Shown: positions 51,002-59,506, counted from the first letter of the stretch. The stretch is DNA of 64,000 nucleotides from Planctomycetota bacterium (GCA_012959785.1 DUCM01000013.1:186001-250000); one strand, 5' to 3'. Numbers and translations: made by a program. Notes: generated from the sequence alone by a model not told the origin.

Positions 51002-51970
51002 CTATGCGTTTTTCCTGCGCAGCAGGTCGCGGGAGCGGGAGGCGATCGATTGTGCGTCGAGGCCGTATTTTTCGAGCAGTTGGTCCGCCGTGGCGCTCTC
51101 GCCAAAGCTGTCACGAACCCCCACAACCTCGATGGGCACGGGAGCGTGGTGGGCGAGGAGTTGGCTCACCGCGCTACCCAGGCCGCCGATAGCCTGGTGT
51201 TCTTCGGCGGTCAGCACTGCGCCGCAATCGCGCGCCGCGGCCACCAGGATGTCCTTGTCGAGGGGCTTGATGGTGGCCATGTTGATCACCCGGGCGTTGA
51301 CTCCTTCGGCTGCCAGGATCTCGGCTGCTTCGAGCGCTGCCGAGAGCTCGACTCCGCAAGCCACCAGCGCCAAGTCGTTTCCCGCGCGAACCTGTGTGCC
51401 GCGGCCGATCTTGAACACGTAGTCCTCGTCAAAGATGACCGGGGTCTTGGCCCGCGAGAGGCGCACATAGACCGGCCCGTCGTGGGCGGCCACGGCGCGA
51501 ATCGCGAGTTTCGCTTCGATGGAGTCAGCGGGCACGATGACCGTCATGTTTGGCAGGACCTGCATCAAGGCCAGGTCCTCGAGCATCTGGTGCGACTTGC
51601 CGTCCTCACCCACGGTCAGGCCAGCGTGGGTGGCGCAGATCTTGACATTCAAATTCGGAATGCAGACCGTCTGGCGAATGGGCTCCCAGGCTTTGCCGGC
51701 AGCGAACATGGCGAAGGAACTGGCGAAGACCACCTTGCCCATGGCGGCCAGGCCGGCTGCCGTGCCCATCATGTTGGACTCGGCCACGCCCATGTTGAAA
51801 AAGCGCTTCGGGAAAGCCTGGGCGAAGGTTTTGGTGCGTGTCGAGCCGGAGAGGTCGGCATCGAGAACGATGATCTCCGGGTTGTCTTTCCCAAGTTCCG
51901 CCAGCGCGACCCCGTAGGCGTCACGGGTTGCGGCTACTTGGACGGCGGGGGGGGTCAAGGTGCTGGTCAC
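51002..51970 (-). CDS. Transketolase C-terminal subunit (pyrimidine-binding domain)
   Basis: This is the second half of transketolase: TRDAYGVALAELGKDNPEII begins the domain, the catalytic Glu lies in RFFNMGVAESNMMGTAAGLA, and further segments are ATHAGLTVGEDGKSHQ, VIVPADSIEAKLAI and EEHQAIGGLGSAVSQ. I use the GTG at 51970 because the conserved part begins soon after; the frame stays open to 52210 without homology-like sequence. In this operon the C-half precedes the N-half. 1-deoxyxylulose-5-phosphate synthase is excluded because both halves fit the split transketolase pattern. Confidence 0.9.
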   Translation of the reverse strand: MTSTLTPPAVQVAATRDAYGVALAELGKDNPEIIVLDADLSGSTRTKTFAQAFPKRFFNMGVAESNMMGTAAGLAAMGKVVFASSFAMFAAGKAWEPIRQTVCIPNLNVKICATHAGLTVGEDGKSHQMLEDLALMQVLPNMTVIVPADSIEAKLAIRAVAAHDGPVYVRLSRAKTPVIFDEDYVFKIGRGTQVRAGNDLALVACGVELSAALEAAEILAAEGVNARVINMATIKPLDKDILVAAARDCGAVLTAEEHQAIGGLGSAVSQLLAHHAPVPIEVVGVRDSFGESATADQLLEKYGLDAQSIASRSRDLLRRKNA

Positions 51971-52326
51971 TCTTCGTATGGGGAGGGAGGGGTTTCTGAA
52001 AAAACCCGCGCTGGGGCGCTGGTCTGGGCCTGCGTTGTACTCAGAGGTCCCGAGCGCTTCAAGAAGCTCCTGGAGGGCAGGGCGTGTCCCCTGCGGAGGA
52101 CGCAGGCGGGCCCCGATCAGGGGGGGGCTTGGGGGGAGCCCAAAGTAGCGTAAGTTCGCTTGCGCCATATGCTTGGCGCGTGATCTACTCGGGTTGGTGG
52201 GCTTTGGCACGGCACTCGCATAGCCCGCCTATTGTGCAGCCATTGCGTGGCACTGCCTTGACCTGGCAGCCCCTCACAGGCCTTCCGCACAGCACTCAGC
52301 AGCCCACCCAAACTCATCCTCATCCC
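51971..52326. other. Divergent intergenic region with a sigma-54-like promoter
   Basis: This 356-base gap lies between the transketolase C-half and the EF-hand gene. It contains a good -24/-12 type site at 52205-52220 (listed separately) pointing to the EF-hand gene. The minus frame is open up to 52210, so a longer N-terminus for the transketolase half cannot be fully excluded. Confidence 0.45.
52205..52220 (+). promoter_or_regulatory. Sigma-54-like -24/-12 promoter for the EF-hand gene
   Basis: TGGCAC at 52205-52210, five bases, then TCGCA at 52216-52220. This matches the consensus TGGCAC-N5-TTGCW except one T to C change and keeps the essential GG and GC with correct spacing. It lies about 107 bases before the ATG at 52327. 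The window also encodes a sigma-54 activator with an intact contact loop. Confidence 0.35.
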
Positions 52327-53604
52327 ATGCGACGCAACACCCTGCAACTCGTGACCGCCAGTTTCCTCGTTGGCCTGGCCCTCTCCGCCCCGGCCCTGGC
52401 CCAGGAAGCTCAAGAGAGCACCACGCCCCTCGACCGCGCCAATCAGACCTTCAAGGCGGCGGACAAGAACAACGACGGCACCCTCGACCTCCAGGAAGTC
52501 GCCCAGGCGCAGATCCCGCGCTCGGTAGTGCAGACCTGGGACAAGGACAAGAGCCGTGGGCTCTCACGCGATGAATTCCTCGGCTACTACCGCCAGCTGA
52601 TGGTGAATGCGGGCAAACCGACCGGCGCCGATCTCGACGCCAAGGTCAAGCGCATCGAAGCGGCGCGCAAGGCCCAGCAAGATCGTGAAGCTCGCCGCCG
52701 GGCGCAGGCCGCCAATCAACAGTCGGGGTCCGATGCTACCTCGGGCGACGCCAACGCCAGCGAGTCCACCGCAGACAAGTACAAGCGCGCCCAGGCCGCT
52801 CTCAACGATCGCCTCTCGCGGGCCAAGGCTTCCAGAGAAACCGCCTCGAAGGAGCAGGCCAAGCTCACCGATCGGGCGCGCAACGCGGGCGTTCAGGGTG
52901 CCACCGCGGGCGCATCAGGGGCCGACGCGCAAGAGACCGATGCGCAAGAGACCGTGAAGACCGTGCGCGAACGCCTGGCGCGGGCCGAGGCAGCTCTCGC
53001 CAAGCGCGCCGGCAAGGGTGACATGACCCGCGAGCAATACGATGCTTTGCAAGAAAAGCTCGCTGACCGCGCCCGCGGAGTGTCGGCCGGTTCGGGCACC
53101 GAGACGAGTGATTTGAGTGGCGTGCCCGCGGCAGCGCGGCAGAAACTCGAGCGCGCCTTTGTCGCCCTGGAGAAGCGCGCTGCGGCGGGCAACTGGAGCC
53201 GCGAGAAGCTGGCCCAGGAAAAACAAGAGCTGACGAAGCGCGCCCGGGACGCCGAGGCGGACAAGCCGACAGGCGCTGAGACCGAAGGCTTGACGCCGCT
53301 CGAGCGCCGTCAGCGCGAAGCTAGGCGGCGCGCCGCCGAGGCCCAAAAAGCCGCTGCCGAAGCCAAGCAGCGCGCCGAGCGTGCCGCTGCCGCCCGCCAG
53401 CGCGCCGCCGAGGCCAAGCGACAGAGCGATGCCGCCGCCAGGCAGCGCGCCCAGGCCCAACAGGCCGATGCGGCCGCCCGGAAGCGCGCAGCCGAGGCCC
53501 GCGAGCGTGCCAAGCAGAAGCCCGCCGCGAAGCCCGCCCCCAAGCCCGTCAAGGACAAGCGCACCAAGCAGAAGCCCGTCAAGCTCAAGCGCACCGAGCC
53601 CTGA
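52327..53604 (+). CDS. Secreted EF-hand protein with long Ala/Arg/Lys coiled coil (425 aa)
   Basis: The signal peptide MRRNTLQLVTASFLVGLALS then APALAQ fixes the start at 52327. Two EF-hand-like loops follow, AADKNNDGTLDLQEVAQ and TWDKDKSRGLSRDEF, which probably bind calcium. The remaining ~320 residues are Ala/Arg/Lys/Glu-rich helix with shorter repeats (QKLERAFVALEKRAAAGNWS against VRERLARAEAALAKRAGKGD) and a basic tail ending KDKRTKQKPVKLKRTEP. I recognise no wider family. It has its own strong terminator and probably its own promoter. Confidence 0.75.
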   Translation: MRRNTLQLVTASFLVGLALSAPALAQEAQESTTPLDRANQTFKAADKNNDGTLDLQEVAQAQIPRSVVQTWDKDKSRGLSRDEFLGYYRQLMVNAGKPTGADLDAKVKRIEAARKAQQDREARRRAQAANQQSGSDATSGDANASESTADKYKRAQAALNDRLSRAKASRETASKEQAKLTDRARNAGVQGATAGASGADAQETDAQETVKTVRERLARAEAALAKRAGKGDMTREQYDALQEKLADRARGVSAGSGTETSDLSGVPAAARQKLERAFVALEKRAAAGNWSREKLAQEKQELTKRARDAEADKPTGAETEGLTPLERRQREARRRAAEAQKAAAEAKQRAERAAAARQRAAEAKRQSDAAARQRAQAQQADAAARKRAAEARERAKQKPAAKPAPKPVKDKRTKQKPVKLKRTEP

Positions 53605-53655
53605 TTCCGCGCGAGTCCGACGCGCCCCAAGCTGCCCCTTCCCAAGTTAATGGAG

Positions 53656-53689
53656 AGCGCCCGGCCTTTTTAGGGCCGGGCGCTTTTTT
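53656..53689 (+). terminator. Rho-independent terminator of the EF-hand gene
   Basis: An 11-base perfect GC-rich stem (AGCGCCCGGCC / GGCCGGGCGCT) with a seven-base loop is followed directly by a run of six T on the plus strand, 50 bases after the stop codon. Confidence 0.92.
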
Positions 53690-53730
53690 CCTTCGAGGCT
53701 TCTTTATGGGCTCGAAGGTGCGGGTGGCGG

Positions 53731-54114
53731 TCACGCGGCTTCGCCAGGGCCTCCTTGGAGAACCGCACTCACTTTTTCATCGCCGACTCGCCAGGCGTAG
53801 CCGTTTTCGATTTCGCCGTTCGCTCCGGGGATCAGGACCCGGAAGGGGTTGTCGCCATCGACGCAGCAGCCAAGGCGCGTGAGTTCCTTTTCAGCCTTCC
53901 GAATCTCGCGCTTGTGGTTGGAGAGGTTGGCGAGCAGGTTGACCTCACTGAACTCAGCGAGAGTGGGCTGGCCGAGGCTTGTGGCACTCTGCTGCCGGTG
54001 CAGTTGGATGTTGATCTCGCGGATGGCATCGGCTCGTTCACGCATTTCGCGGTGGATCATCCTGATCAGCGGGATCAGACGGTCGGCTCCTGTGTAGTCG
54101 TAGGCGTTGTACAT
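53731..54114 (-). CDS. DUF2203 family protein (127 aa)
   Basis: The chain is a helical hairpin (LIPLIRMIHREMRERADAIR, then LLANLSNHKREIRKAEKELT) followed by the family's usual late block: RLGCCVDGDNPFRVLIPG and GYAWRVGDEKVSAVL. This arrangement (coiled coil, then G..V.D...D.P....G......WR.GE) matches DUF2203. Its function is unknown. It stands alone between two oppositely oriented genes. Confidence 0.75.
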   Translation of the reverse strand: MYNAYDYTGADRLIPLIRMIHREMRERADAIREINIQLHRQQSATSLGQPTLAEFSEVNLLANLSNHKREIRKAEKELTRLGCCVDGDNPFRVLIPGANGEIENGYAWRVGDEKVSAVLQGGPGEAA

Positions 54115-54348
54115 GGCTTGGGCTCTCTGTGTTGTTTGGGGCTACGCTCCATGAGCCGGATCTGGACCGGAACCGGGCGGGCTCGGCGCTCTTTTTGGGT
54201 TCATTCATACCGCCGACCTTGCGGATCACCTCTGGCGGCCTTTCAGAGCACTTTCTTTGACGATTATGTGACCCTTCGGAATAATGCCGCAGAATGGCCG
54301 CTCTGAATCACGCCTGCACCTCTTGCCCTTGCGGCCCCCCCCCTCTGC

Positions 54349-54780
54349 ATGCCTGCCCCCCAGCTCGACATCACCCACCGCCTCGAGTTCTCCGCGGCAC
54401 ATCGGCTCCACGATCCGGCGCTCGGCGACGAGGCCAACCGCCAACTCTACGGCCCCTGCAACAACCCGAACGGTCACGGCCACAACTACGAGGTCGAGGT
54501 CACCGTGCGCGGTGAGGTGCCGCCCTCGGGCATGATCGTGGACCTCAATGTCCTCGCGCTGATCATGGACGAGGAAATCTTCGCCCAGGTGGACCATAAG
54601 CACCTCAACTGTGATGTGCCCTTCCTCGAAGGCCTCGTCACCACAGCGGAGAACCTTTGCGTTGCCTTCTGGCAACGAGTGCAGCCGCGCATCCTGGCCC
54701 TTGGGGGCTGTCGTTTGCTGCGCGTGCGTGTCTACGAGTGCAAGAACTCCTACGCCGATTACCATGGACCCCAGTTATGA
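54349..54780 (+). CDS. queD: 6-pyruvoyl-tetrahydropterin synthase / QueD-like protein
   Basis: A 143-aa T-fold enzyme of the PTPS/QueD family. Zinc-binding histidines lie in [10 protein letters not shown] and [10 protein letters not shown]; the catalytic Cys is in YGPCNNPNG; a later HKHLN supplies another His; ENLCVAFW and [16 protein letters not shown] close the chain. It acts on dihydroneopterin triphosphate, the product of GTP cyclohydrolase I, which is encoded next. The [14 protein letters not shown] spelling is like PTPS; 6-carboxytetrahydropterin synthase for queuosine is an equal possibility. Confidence 0.9.
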   Translation: MPAPQLDITHRLEFSAAHRLHDPALGDEANRQLYGPCNNPNGHGHNYEVEVTVRGEVPPSGMIVDLNVLALIMDEEIFAQVDHKHLNCDVPFLEGLVTTAENLCVAFWQRVQPRILALGGCRLLRVRVYECKNSYADYHGPQL

Positions 54781-55328
54781 GCATCAACGCATTGATCCGG
54801 GAGCTTCTCCTGCAGCTGGGCGAGGATCCTACCCGCCCCGGGTTGCAGCGCACTCCCGAGCGGGTTGAGGCATCCCTGGCAGAATTGACCTCTGGCACCC
54901 ACGCCAGCGTTGCCGATGTTGTGGGCGAGGGGGTCTTTTCCGAAGACTGCTCCGAGATGGTGCTGGTCAAGGACATAGAGTTCTACAGTCTCTGCGAGCA
55001 CCACCTCTTGCCCTTCTATGGCCGCATTCATGTGGGCTACATCCCCAACAAGCAGATCATCGGCCTCTCGAAGATCCCGCGCATCGTGGATGTCTTCGCC
55101 CGCCGCTTGCAGGTCCAGGAGCGCATGACGGTTCAGATCGCCCAGGCCATCGAAGAGGTTCTAGAGCCCAAGGGCGTGGGCGTCGTGGCCGATGCGGCGC
55201 ACCTGTGCATGATGATGCGCGGCGTGCAGAAGCAGAACTCCTCCACCATGACCTCGTGCCTGCTCGGCGGTTTTCGCTCAGACGCGCGCACCCGGGCTGA
55301 ATTTCTCGGCCTGGTGCATCCGCGCTGA
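54777..55328 (+). CDS. folE: GTP cyclohydrolase I (FolE)
   Basis: Converts GTP to 7,8-dihydroneopterin triphosphate, the first step for folate and for queuosine-type pterins. The zinc ligands are in [20 protein letters not shown] and later [12 protein letters not shown]; other conserved parts are [33 protein letters not shown] and [14 protein letters not shown]. The ATG overlaps the queD stop (ATGA), pairing this enzyme with the next one in the pathway. The length of 183 aa is normal. Confidence 0.97.
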   Translation: MSINALIRELLLQLGEDPTRPGLQRTPERVEASLAELTSGTHASVADVVGEGVFSEDCSEMVLVKDIEFYSLCEHHLLPFYGRIHVGYIPNKQIIGLSKIPRIVDVFARRLQVQERMTVQIAQAIEEVLEPKGVGVVADAAHLCMMMRGVQKQNSSTMTSCLLGGFRSDARTRAEFLGLVHPR

Positions 55329-55351
55329 GGCGGGCCGCTACAATCCGCGCG

Positions 55352-56137
55352 ATGGAAGGGATCAATCTGGCTTCCCAGTTCTGCTTGCAGCTCGCCTTCG
55401 GCGTGCTCCTGGCCCTGGCCTTTGTGCCCCGGGCGCCAGTGGGGCGTTTGTTCTACCGGCTCATGGGCACCACCGCCCTGTTGCCCCTGTTGGTGGCAGC
55501 AGTCCTGCCCTTGACCCATGGAGAGCGCCCCTGGAGCGACCCTGCTGTGCTGTCCACCTGGGCGGCCGTGGCGGCCTGGCCCTTCTTCTCGGGCTCCCTG
55601 CGCGGCAAGGCCTGGGCCCTGGCCCTCGGCTGGGCTCTCCTCGCCTGTGTGGCCGCTCTGGTCTTCACCCTGGGGCGCGTGCTGCCCACATCTAGAGCGC
55701 CTGAGCTGGCCCTGGCGGCCCTCTCAGCCCTCGCCACCGGCGCGGTGGCGGGTAGCGTGGGGCTGGCCATGGTCCTGGGGCATTGGTACCTGACCGTGCC
55801 CAAGTTGAAGGTCGAACACCTCGGCCGGCTCAACCGCGTGACGATCGGGGCTCTGCTCGCCTCGGTCCTCTGCCTGGGCCTGAGCCTGTTGCTCTTCCGC
55901 GAGCGCCTCGACACCGAGACGGCCTCGCTTTTCGGTCCCCGGGGTCTGTTCCACCTGGGCACGCGGGTGCTCGTGGGGCTGGTGCTGCCCCTGCTCTTTG
56001 CGGCCATGGCCCGGGGGTCCTTGCAGTACGGCAATACGCGCTCGGCCACGGGCATCCTCTACGCCTCCACGGTGCTGGTTCTGATCGGCACGGCCCTCTC
56101 CCTCAATCTGCAGGACTCCTACGGGCTGCCCTTGTGA
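55352..56137 (+). CDS. Polytopic membrane protein of unknown function (261 aa)
   Basis: About seven to eight hydrophobic helices fill the chain. GHWYLTVPKLKVEHLGRLNR between helices is the only segment that looks conserved; similar GHWYL.VP loops occur in uncharacterised bacterial membrane proteins. No enzyme or transporter family is recognised. It starts 23 bases after folE and is coupled by a one-base overlap (TGATG) to the next gene, suggesting a joint function of these two. Confidence 0.65.
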   Translation: MEGINLASQFCLQLAFGVLLALAFVPRAPVGRLFYRLMGTTALLPLLVAAVLPLTHGERPWSDPAVLSTWAAVAAWPFFSGSLRGKAWALALGWALLACVAALVFTLGRVLPTSRAPELALAALSALATGAVAGSVGLAMVLGHWYLTVPKLKVEHLGRLNRVTIGALLASVLCLGLSLLLFRERLDTETASLFGPRGLFHLGTRVLVGLVLPLLFAAMARGSLQYGNTRSATGILYASTVLVLIGTALSLNLQDSYGLPL

Positions 56138-56655
56138 TGAGCCCATCCGATTCCCTCGGCCCGCCCGTGCAGCTGCGCTTTGATTGCGAGTGCGGGGCCC
56201 TGCAAGTGGTGCAGATCGCCCCGGCGGAAGGCGCTCCCGAGTCCCTGGAGTGCAGTCGCTGCGAGGGCACCCTGGTCCTCGAGGCTGGCCGCTTGGATGG
56301 GGATGGCGGACTCTTCGCCTGCCAGCTCTGCGGCCACCCCGAGCTCTTCTCCAAGAAGGATGTGCCCCGGGCATTGGGGCTCATGGTGGTGGCTGTGGCG
56401 GCCGTTCTGGCGCCCTGGACGAACTACGCCAGCTTGGCCGTGGCGGCGGTGATCGACTTCGCCCTGTATCGCTGCATGCCCGATGTGCTCGTGTGCTACG
56501 AATGCCAGGCCGAACATCGCGGCTACGCCTCCGAACCGCGCCATCCTGGCTTTGACCGCGAAATCGCCGAGCGCCTGGCCTTTGGCAAACGCGCCGTCAT
56601 GGGCAAGCCCATGCGCGCAGGCGGCACGGCCGGGGCTCCCGAGCCCGAGCACTGA
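56137..56655 (+). CDS. Zinc-ribbon membrane protein of unknown function (172 aa)
   Basis: The chain begins with possible metal-binding Cys pairs (CECG, CSRCEG, later CQLCGHP), then two hydrophobic segments (LGLMVVAVAAVLAPWTNYAS, LAVAAVIDFALYRCMPDVLV) and another Cys pair (CYECQ) before a basic tail. It looks like paired zinc ribbons around a membrane hairpin, but no family is named. The start at 56137 overlaps the preceding stop by one base, so it is the partner of the membrane protein before it. Confidence 0.6.
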   Translation: MSPSDSLGPPVQLRFDCECGALQVVQIAPAEGAPESLECSRCEGTLVLEAGRLDGDGGLFACQLCGHPELFSKKDVPRALGLMVVAVAAVLAPWTNYASLAVAAVIDFALYRCMPDVLVCYECQAEHRGYASEPRHPGFDREIAERLAFGKRAVMGKPMRAGGTAGAPEPEH

Positions 56656-56698
56656 GTTGAGTCTCGGGCGCTGGCGTGCCCGAGAGCTGAATGGGCAG

Positions 56699-56741
56699 AA
56701 AAAAACGCGGCGAGCCGGAGGGCCGGTTCGCCGCGAAAAAA
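56699..56741 (-). terminator. Terminator-like hairpin, minus strand
   Basis: A GC-rich stem (56706-56735) with one G-T pair and loop AGGG is flanked by A-runs on the plus strand, so on the minus strand it is followed by a T-run. It lies 339 bases beyond the stop of the minus-strand porin at 57080 and could end that transcript. Confidence 0.6.
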
Positions 56742-56962
56742 TGGGGGGCAGGGCAGCTTAGCCATGGTCGCTGCAGGTGCCCGGGCCCCCAGGCGTCTCA
56801 CTCAATGAAACCGCAAGAGATGAGGGTCCACGAGCTCGGCCAGGGGCCTGTTGGGTTTGTGACTAGTGTCGATTGTGATCACCTCCATTGGGTTGGATGA
56901 GTCCCTGCGGACTTGTGGCTTGTCCGGGGGGCCAGAGACCCTCGTCCCGCCGGACTGTACAG

Positions 56963-56992
56963 TTCACTCTACACCCATTCACTCTACACCCA
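56963..56992. repeat. 15-bp perfect tandem duplication
   Basis: TTCACTCTACACCCA occurs twice head to tail (56963-56977 and 56978-56992) in non-coding sequence. Confidence 0.9.
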
Positions 56993-57079
56993 GCCGTGGA
57001 ACGGCGCTGGGGAGAAATCTGGCCCGGACGCAGAAATTGGCCGGAGTGCCGCCCTTGGGATGGGCGCGGGGCGTGACGC

Positions 57080-58186
57080 TCAGAAGGAGAGCGTCAGGCC
57101 CAGGGCGATAACTTTCGTGTGTGGGCCATCGGAGGGGGTCCCTGCGTCATCGCCGCTGTTGCTGGCGTCGATGTAATTCAGTTGCCACTTGATGTCATGG
57201 CCTGCGATGTAGCGGTTCACGCCCACGGTGAAGGTCTCGCGGTCGAAGCCAACCACGGCCTTCTCGTCATCGTAGTTGTCGAAGCGCATCGCCAGCTCGT
57301 ACTTCTCCGGCACCAGCATGTAGCTCGCCGTGACGCTCCAGGGGGTGGTGGCGCCGACTTGCTGCTGGAAGAAGGGGTTGGCGGGCGATGTCGCCTCGTT
57401 GAAGCCCGCGCCCCAGTGCAGCCATTCCGCTTGCAGGCTGAAGCGGCCTTGCACCAAGTACGCCGACCAGGCCCAGACTCTGCCGCTGGCCGAGGTGGCG
57501 GAGTCATCGGATACGGCCAGCCCCAGGCTGGCGCGGGTGCCCGGCCCCGCCTTCCAGGCGCCCTCCCAGGGCAGTTCCGCCTCGCCCACGAGGTTCAGGT
57601 TCATGCTCAGGTTCGTGCGCCACTCGTCCAAGGCGCCATCGGCGCCGTTCTGCAAGGCGGCTGCCCAGTGGAAGCGCCCGTGGTCGCCGTTCACCATGAA
57701 GCCTTGATCGCGAACCGATGCGAAGAGCCCGTTGCGGGTGCGCTGGATGAGCAACAGGTCCCGGGCTTCCACTGTGCCCGAGCGCAGGAAGGGCTGCTTG
57801 AAGCGGCCCAGGGTGGCGGTGATTTCCGGTCCCAGGGCAAAGCTGGCCCAGGCGTCCTCGAGGGTCATCCTCCCCGATTGGGCCTCGCCGGTGATGCGGT
57901 ACTCAAAGCCTGCCGTTTGGCCGCTGACATTCAGGCGCAGGTTGTCGACGAGCCAGCCGCTGAGGCTTCCGGGCCCGGGATCCGGGATCAACTCGTCGCT
58001 GTGGCCGTAGCTGGTGCGCAGGTAGCCCCAGATGCGGACGGCCCCCTCGGGCTCGCCCGAGAGGTCCTGGACCGTGGCGAGTTCTTGTTCCAGGAGAGCC
58101 CACTCCGTTTCGGATGCGATGGTCTGGGCTGTACCGGTGGCGACGAGGGTCAGGCTGGCAGAGAGGGCGAGAAGGATGTCTTGCAT
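57080..58186 (-). CDS. OprO/OprP-type outer-membrane porin (368 aa)
   Basis: From ATG 58186 the chain starts with a signal peptide (MQDILLALSASLTLVATGTA), then SETEWALLEQELATVQ and a beta-barrel with many alternating strands (YLRTSYGHSDELIPDPGPGS, GFEYRITGEAQSGRMTLEDA, YELAMRFDNYDDEKAVVGFD, NRYIAGHDIKWQLNYIDASN). It ends in Phe, typical of outer-membrane barrels. It matches the phosphate-selective porin O/P family layout; anion selectivity is inferred. It is a paralogue of the next porin. A longer in-frame start at 58324 is rejected for lack of a signal. Confidence 0.87.
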   Translation of the reverse strand: MQDILLALSASLTLVATGTAQTIASETEWALLEQELATVQDLSGEPEGAVRIWGYLRTSYGHSDELIPDPGPGSLSGWLVDNLRLNVSGQTAGFEYRITGEAQSGRMTLEDAWASFALGPEITATLGRFKQPFLRSGTVEARDLLLIQRTRNGLFASVRDQGFMVNGDHGRFHWAAALQNGADGALDEWRTNLSMNLNLVGEAELPWEGAWKAGPGTRASLGLAVSDDSATSASGRVWAWSAYLVQGRFSLQAEWLHWGAGFNEATSPANPFFQQQVGATTPWSVTASYMLVPEKYELAMRFDNYDDEKAVVGFDRETFTVGVNRYIAGHDIKWQLNYIDASNSGDDAGTPSDGPHTKVIALGLTLSF

Positions 58187-58336
58187 GGGGAGGAGAGCCT
58201 TGGGGCCTTGGGGTAGGTGCGAGGATGGCCTCCGCGAGGCTCTTCGGAAAGCCTCATGAGCAATATTTTGGAGGGTGCCCTCCAGGGACCAGGGACCAGG
58301 GATGGGCCGCAGGGGCTGCAGCAAAACAGAAAACAG

Positions 58337-58460
58337 GGCCCCGCGACGCGCGCGAGGGCCCTCTGGATCCTAGAAAACTGATCCTAGAAAAGGAACAAGG
58401 CCCCGCGACGCGCGCGGGGCCTTGCCTTGGAGAGCATGTCCGCCGACCGCGACGCGCGCG
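58337..58460. repeat. Three GC-rich hairpin copies sharing CCGCGACGCGCGCG
   Basis: Between the two porins the 14-base core CCGCGACGCGCGCG occurs three times (starting near 58340, 58402 and 58447). The second copy sits in a perfect 11-base stem (58397-58423) listed as a terminator; the first forms a shorter AGGGCC/GGCCCT stem. TCCTAGAAAA is also repeated (58367 and 58382). Confidence 0.8.
58397..58423 (-). terminator. Terminator-like hairpin downstream of the second porin
   Basis: AAGGCCCCGCG and CGCGGGGCCTT form a perfect 11-base stem with a five-base loop, 63 bases past the stop of the porin at 58487. On the minus strand it is followed by a pyrimidine-rich but not pure T stretch, so termination strength is uncertain. 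Confidence 0.55.
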
Positions 58461-58486
58461 GGCAGGGGATGGCTTGTTGAGTCGAC

Positions 58487-59506
58487 CTAGAAACCGAGGG
58501 ACAGGCCCAGGGTGATGGTGTCGGTCTCAGTGACAGCAGTATCCGAACTGATCGTCGAGTACTGCAGTTGCCACTTGGCGTCGTGGCCGTTGATGTAACG
58601 GTTCACGACAGCCGTGATGACGGTAGTGTCGTCGGCGGTGTCGAGGTCATCAAAACGGACTGCGGCTTCGTAGTTCGCGCCGAAGAGGTAGCCGAGGCCA
58701 ATGCTGAAGGGGCTGTCGTCGCCGACAGTAGCATCGCGATCTGCCATCTCTGCAGAGAGGGAGATGCCGCCCATGGTCAGGGTGGCATCGATGCCCATCT
58801 GCATCCCGTCGGCGAGAGCGCCGTCGTCGTTGACACCGAGACCAATGTTGAGGTTGGTGCCCTCGGCACCGTTGTAGCCGCCCTCGACATTCGAAGAGGT
58901 GCCCATCACATCCATGTCGATGCGTGCGCCGTAGGCCCATTCGTCCATGGTGCCGTCACTGCCGTTCATCACGGCGAGTTCCCAGTTGATGCGGCTCATT
59001 TCGCCCGAGAGCGAGAGACCAGCATCACGGCCAGAGTACTGGCCGCCGAGGCTACTACGGCCGACGAAGAGGGTGTTGTTGCGGTCGATGCCATTACTGC
59101 GCAGGAAGGGCATGCGGAACACACCCATCTTGCCGTTGACGCCCTCGCCGATGGCGAAGGTGCCGTAGGCGTCGGTGATGCCGGCAACACCGCCGCCGCC
59201 ACCAGTCCACAGTTCGCCCGCATCAGCGAAGTCAAAGCCGATCATGTATCCGTAACCAGAACCCACCGAGCCGGACAGGTTGACCCGTGCGGCTGCGATT
59301 CCGAATCCGAGGGTGTCGGTGTCGCTGTTCGATGTGAGGGTTCCGATCAACCAGCCACCCATTGCGGGGCCACTGGCATCTTGAGTGAGCGGGGCGTTGT
59401 TAAGCGCCGCCAGCTCGCTGTCTAGCTCCGGCCATTCCGTGTCGGAGGCGAAGCTGCTAGCGCCGACCAAGGTCGTGGCTAGCGCACTGAAAACAAACTT
59501 GTTCAT
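58487..59506 (-). CDS. Second OprO/OprP-type outer-membrane porin (339 aa)
   Basis: MNKFVFSALATTLVGASSFA is the signal peptide (ATG 59506; the ATG four codons earlier is less likely). The mature part begins SDTEWPELDSELAALNN, like the paralogue's SETEWALLEQEL, and the C-terminal strands YINGHDAKWQLQYSTISSD and ITLGLSLGF match its HDIKWQLNY and LGLTLSF. The chain is acidic and Gly/Asp/Thr-rich, suggesting a surface-exposed barrel in a marine organism. Strands are shorter than in the 57080 porin. Its role as a phosphate or general anion porin is inferred from the family. Confidence 0.82.
   Translation of the reverse strand: MNKFVFSALATTLVGASSFASDTEWPELDSELAALNNAPLTQDASGPAMGGWLIGTLTSNSDTDTLGFGIAAARVNLSGSVGSGYGYMIGFDFADAGELWTGGGGGVAGITDAYGTFAIGEGVNGKMGVFRMPFLRSNGIDRNNTLFVGRSSLGGQYSGRDAGLSLSGEMSRINWELAVMNGSDGTMDEWAYGARIDMDVMGTSSNVEGGYNGAEGTNLNIGLGVNDDGALADGMQMGIDATLTMGGISLSAEMADRDATVGDDSPFSIGLGYLFGANYEAAVRFDDLDTADDTTVITAVVNRYINGHDAKWQLQYSTISSDTAVTETDTITLGLSLGF

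Larger units (their letters stand above)
56656..57079. other. Intergenic region downstream of the zinc-ribbon gene and porin
   Basis: This 424-base gap between convergent genes holds a strong minus-strand terminator-like hairpin (56699-56741), a weaker plus-strand stem at 56663-56684 without a T-run and a 15-bp tandem duplication (56963-56992). No gene is supported. Confidence 0.55.
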
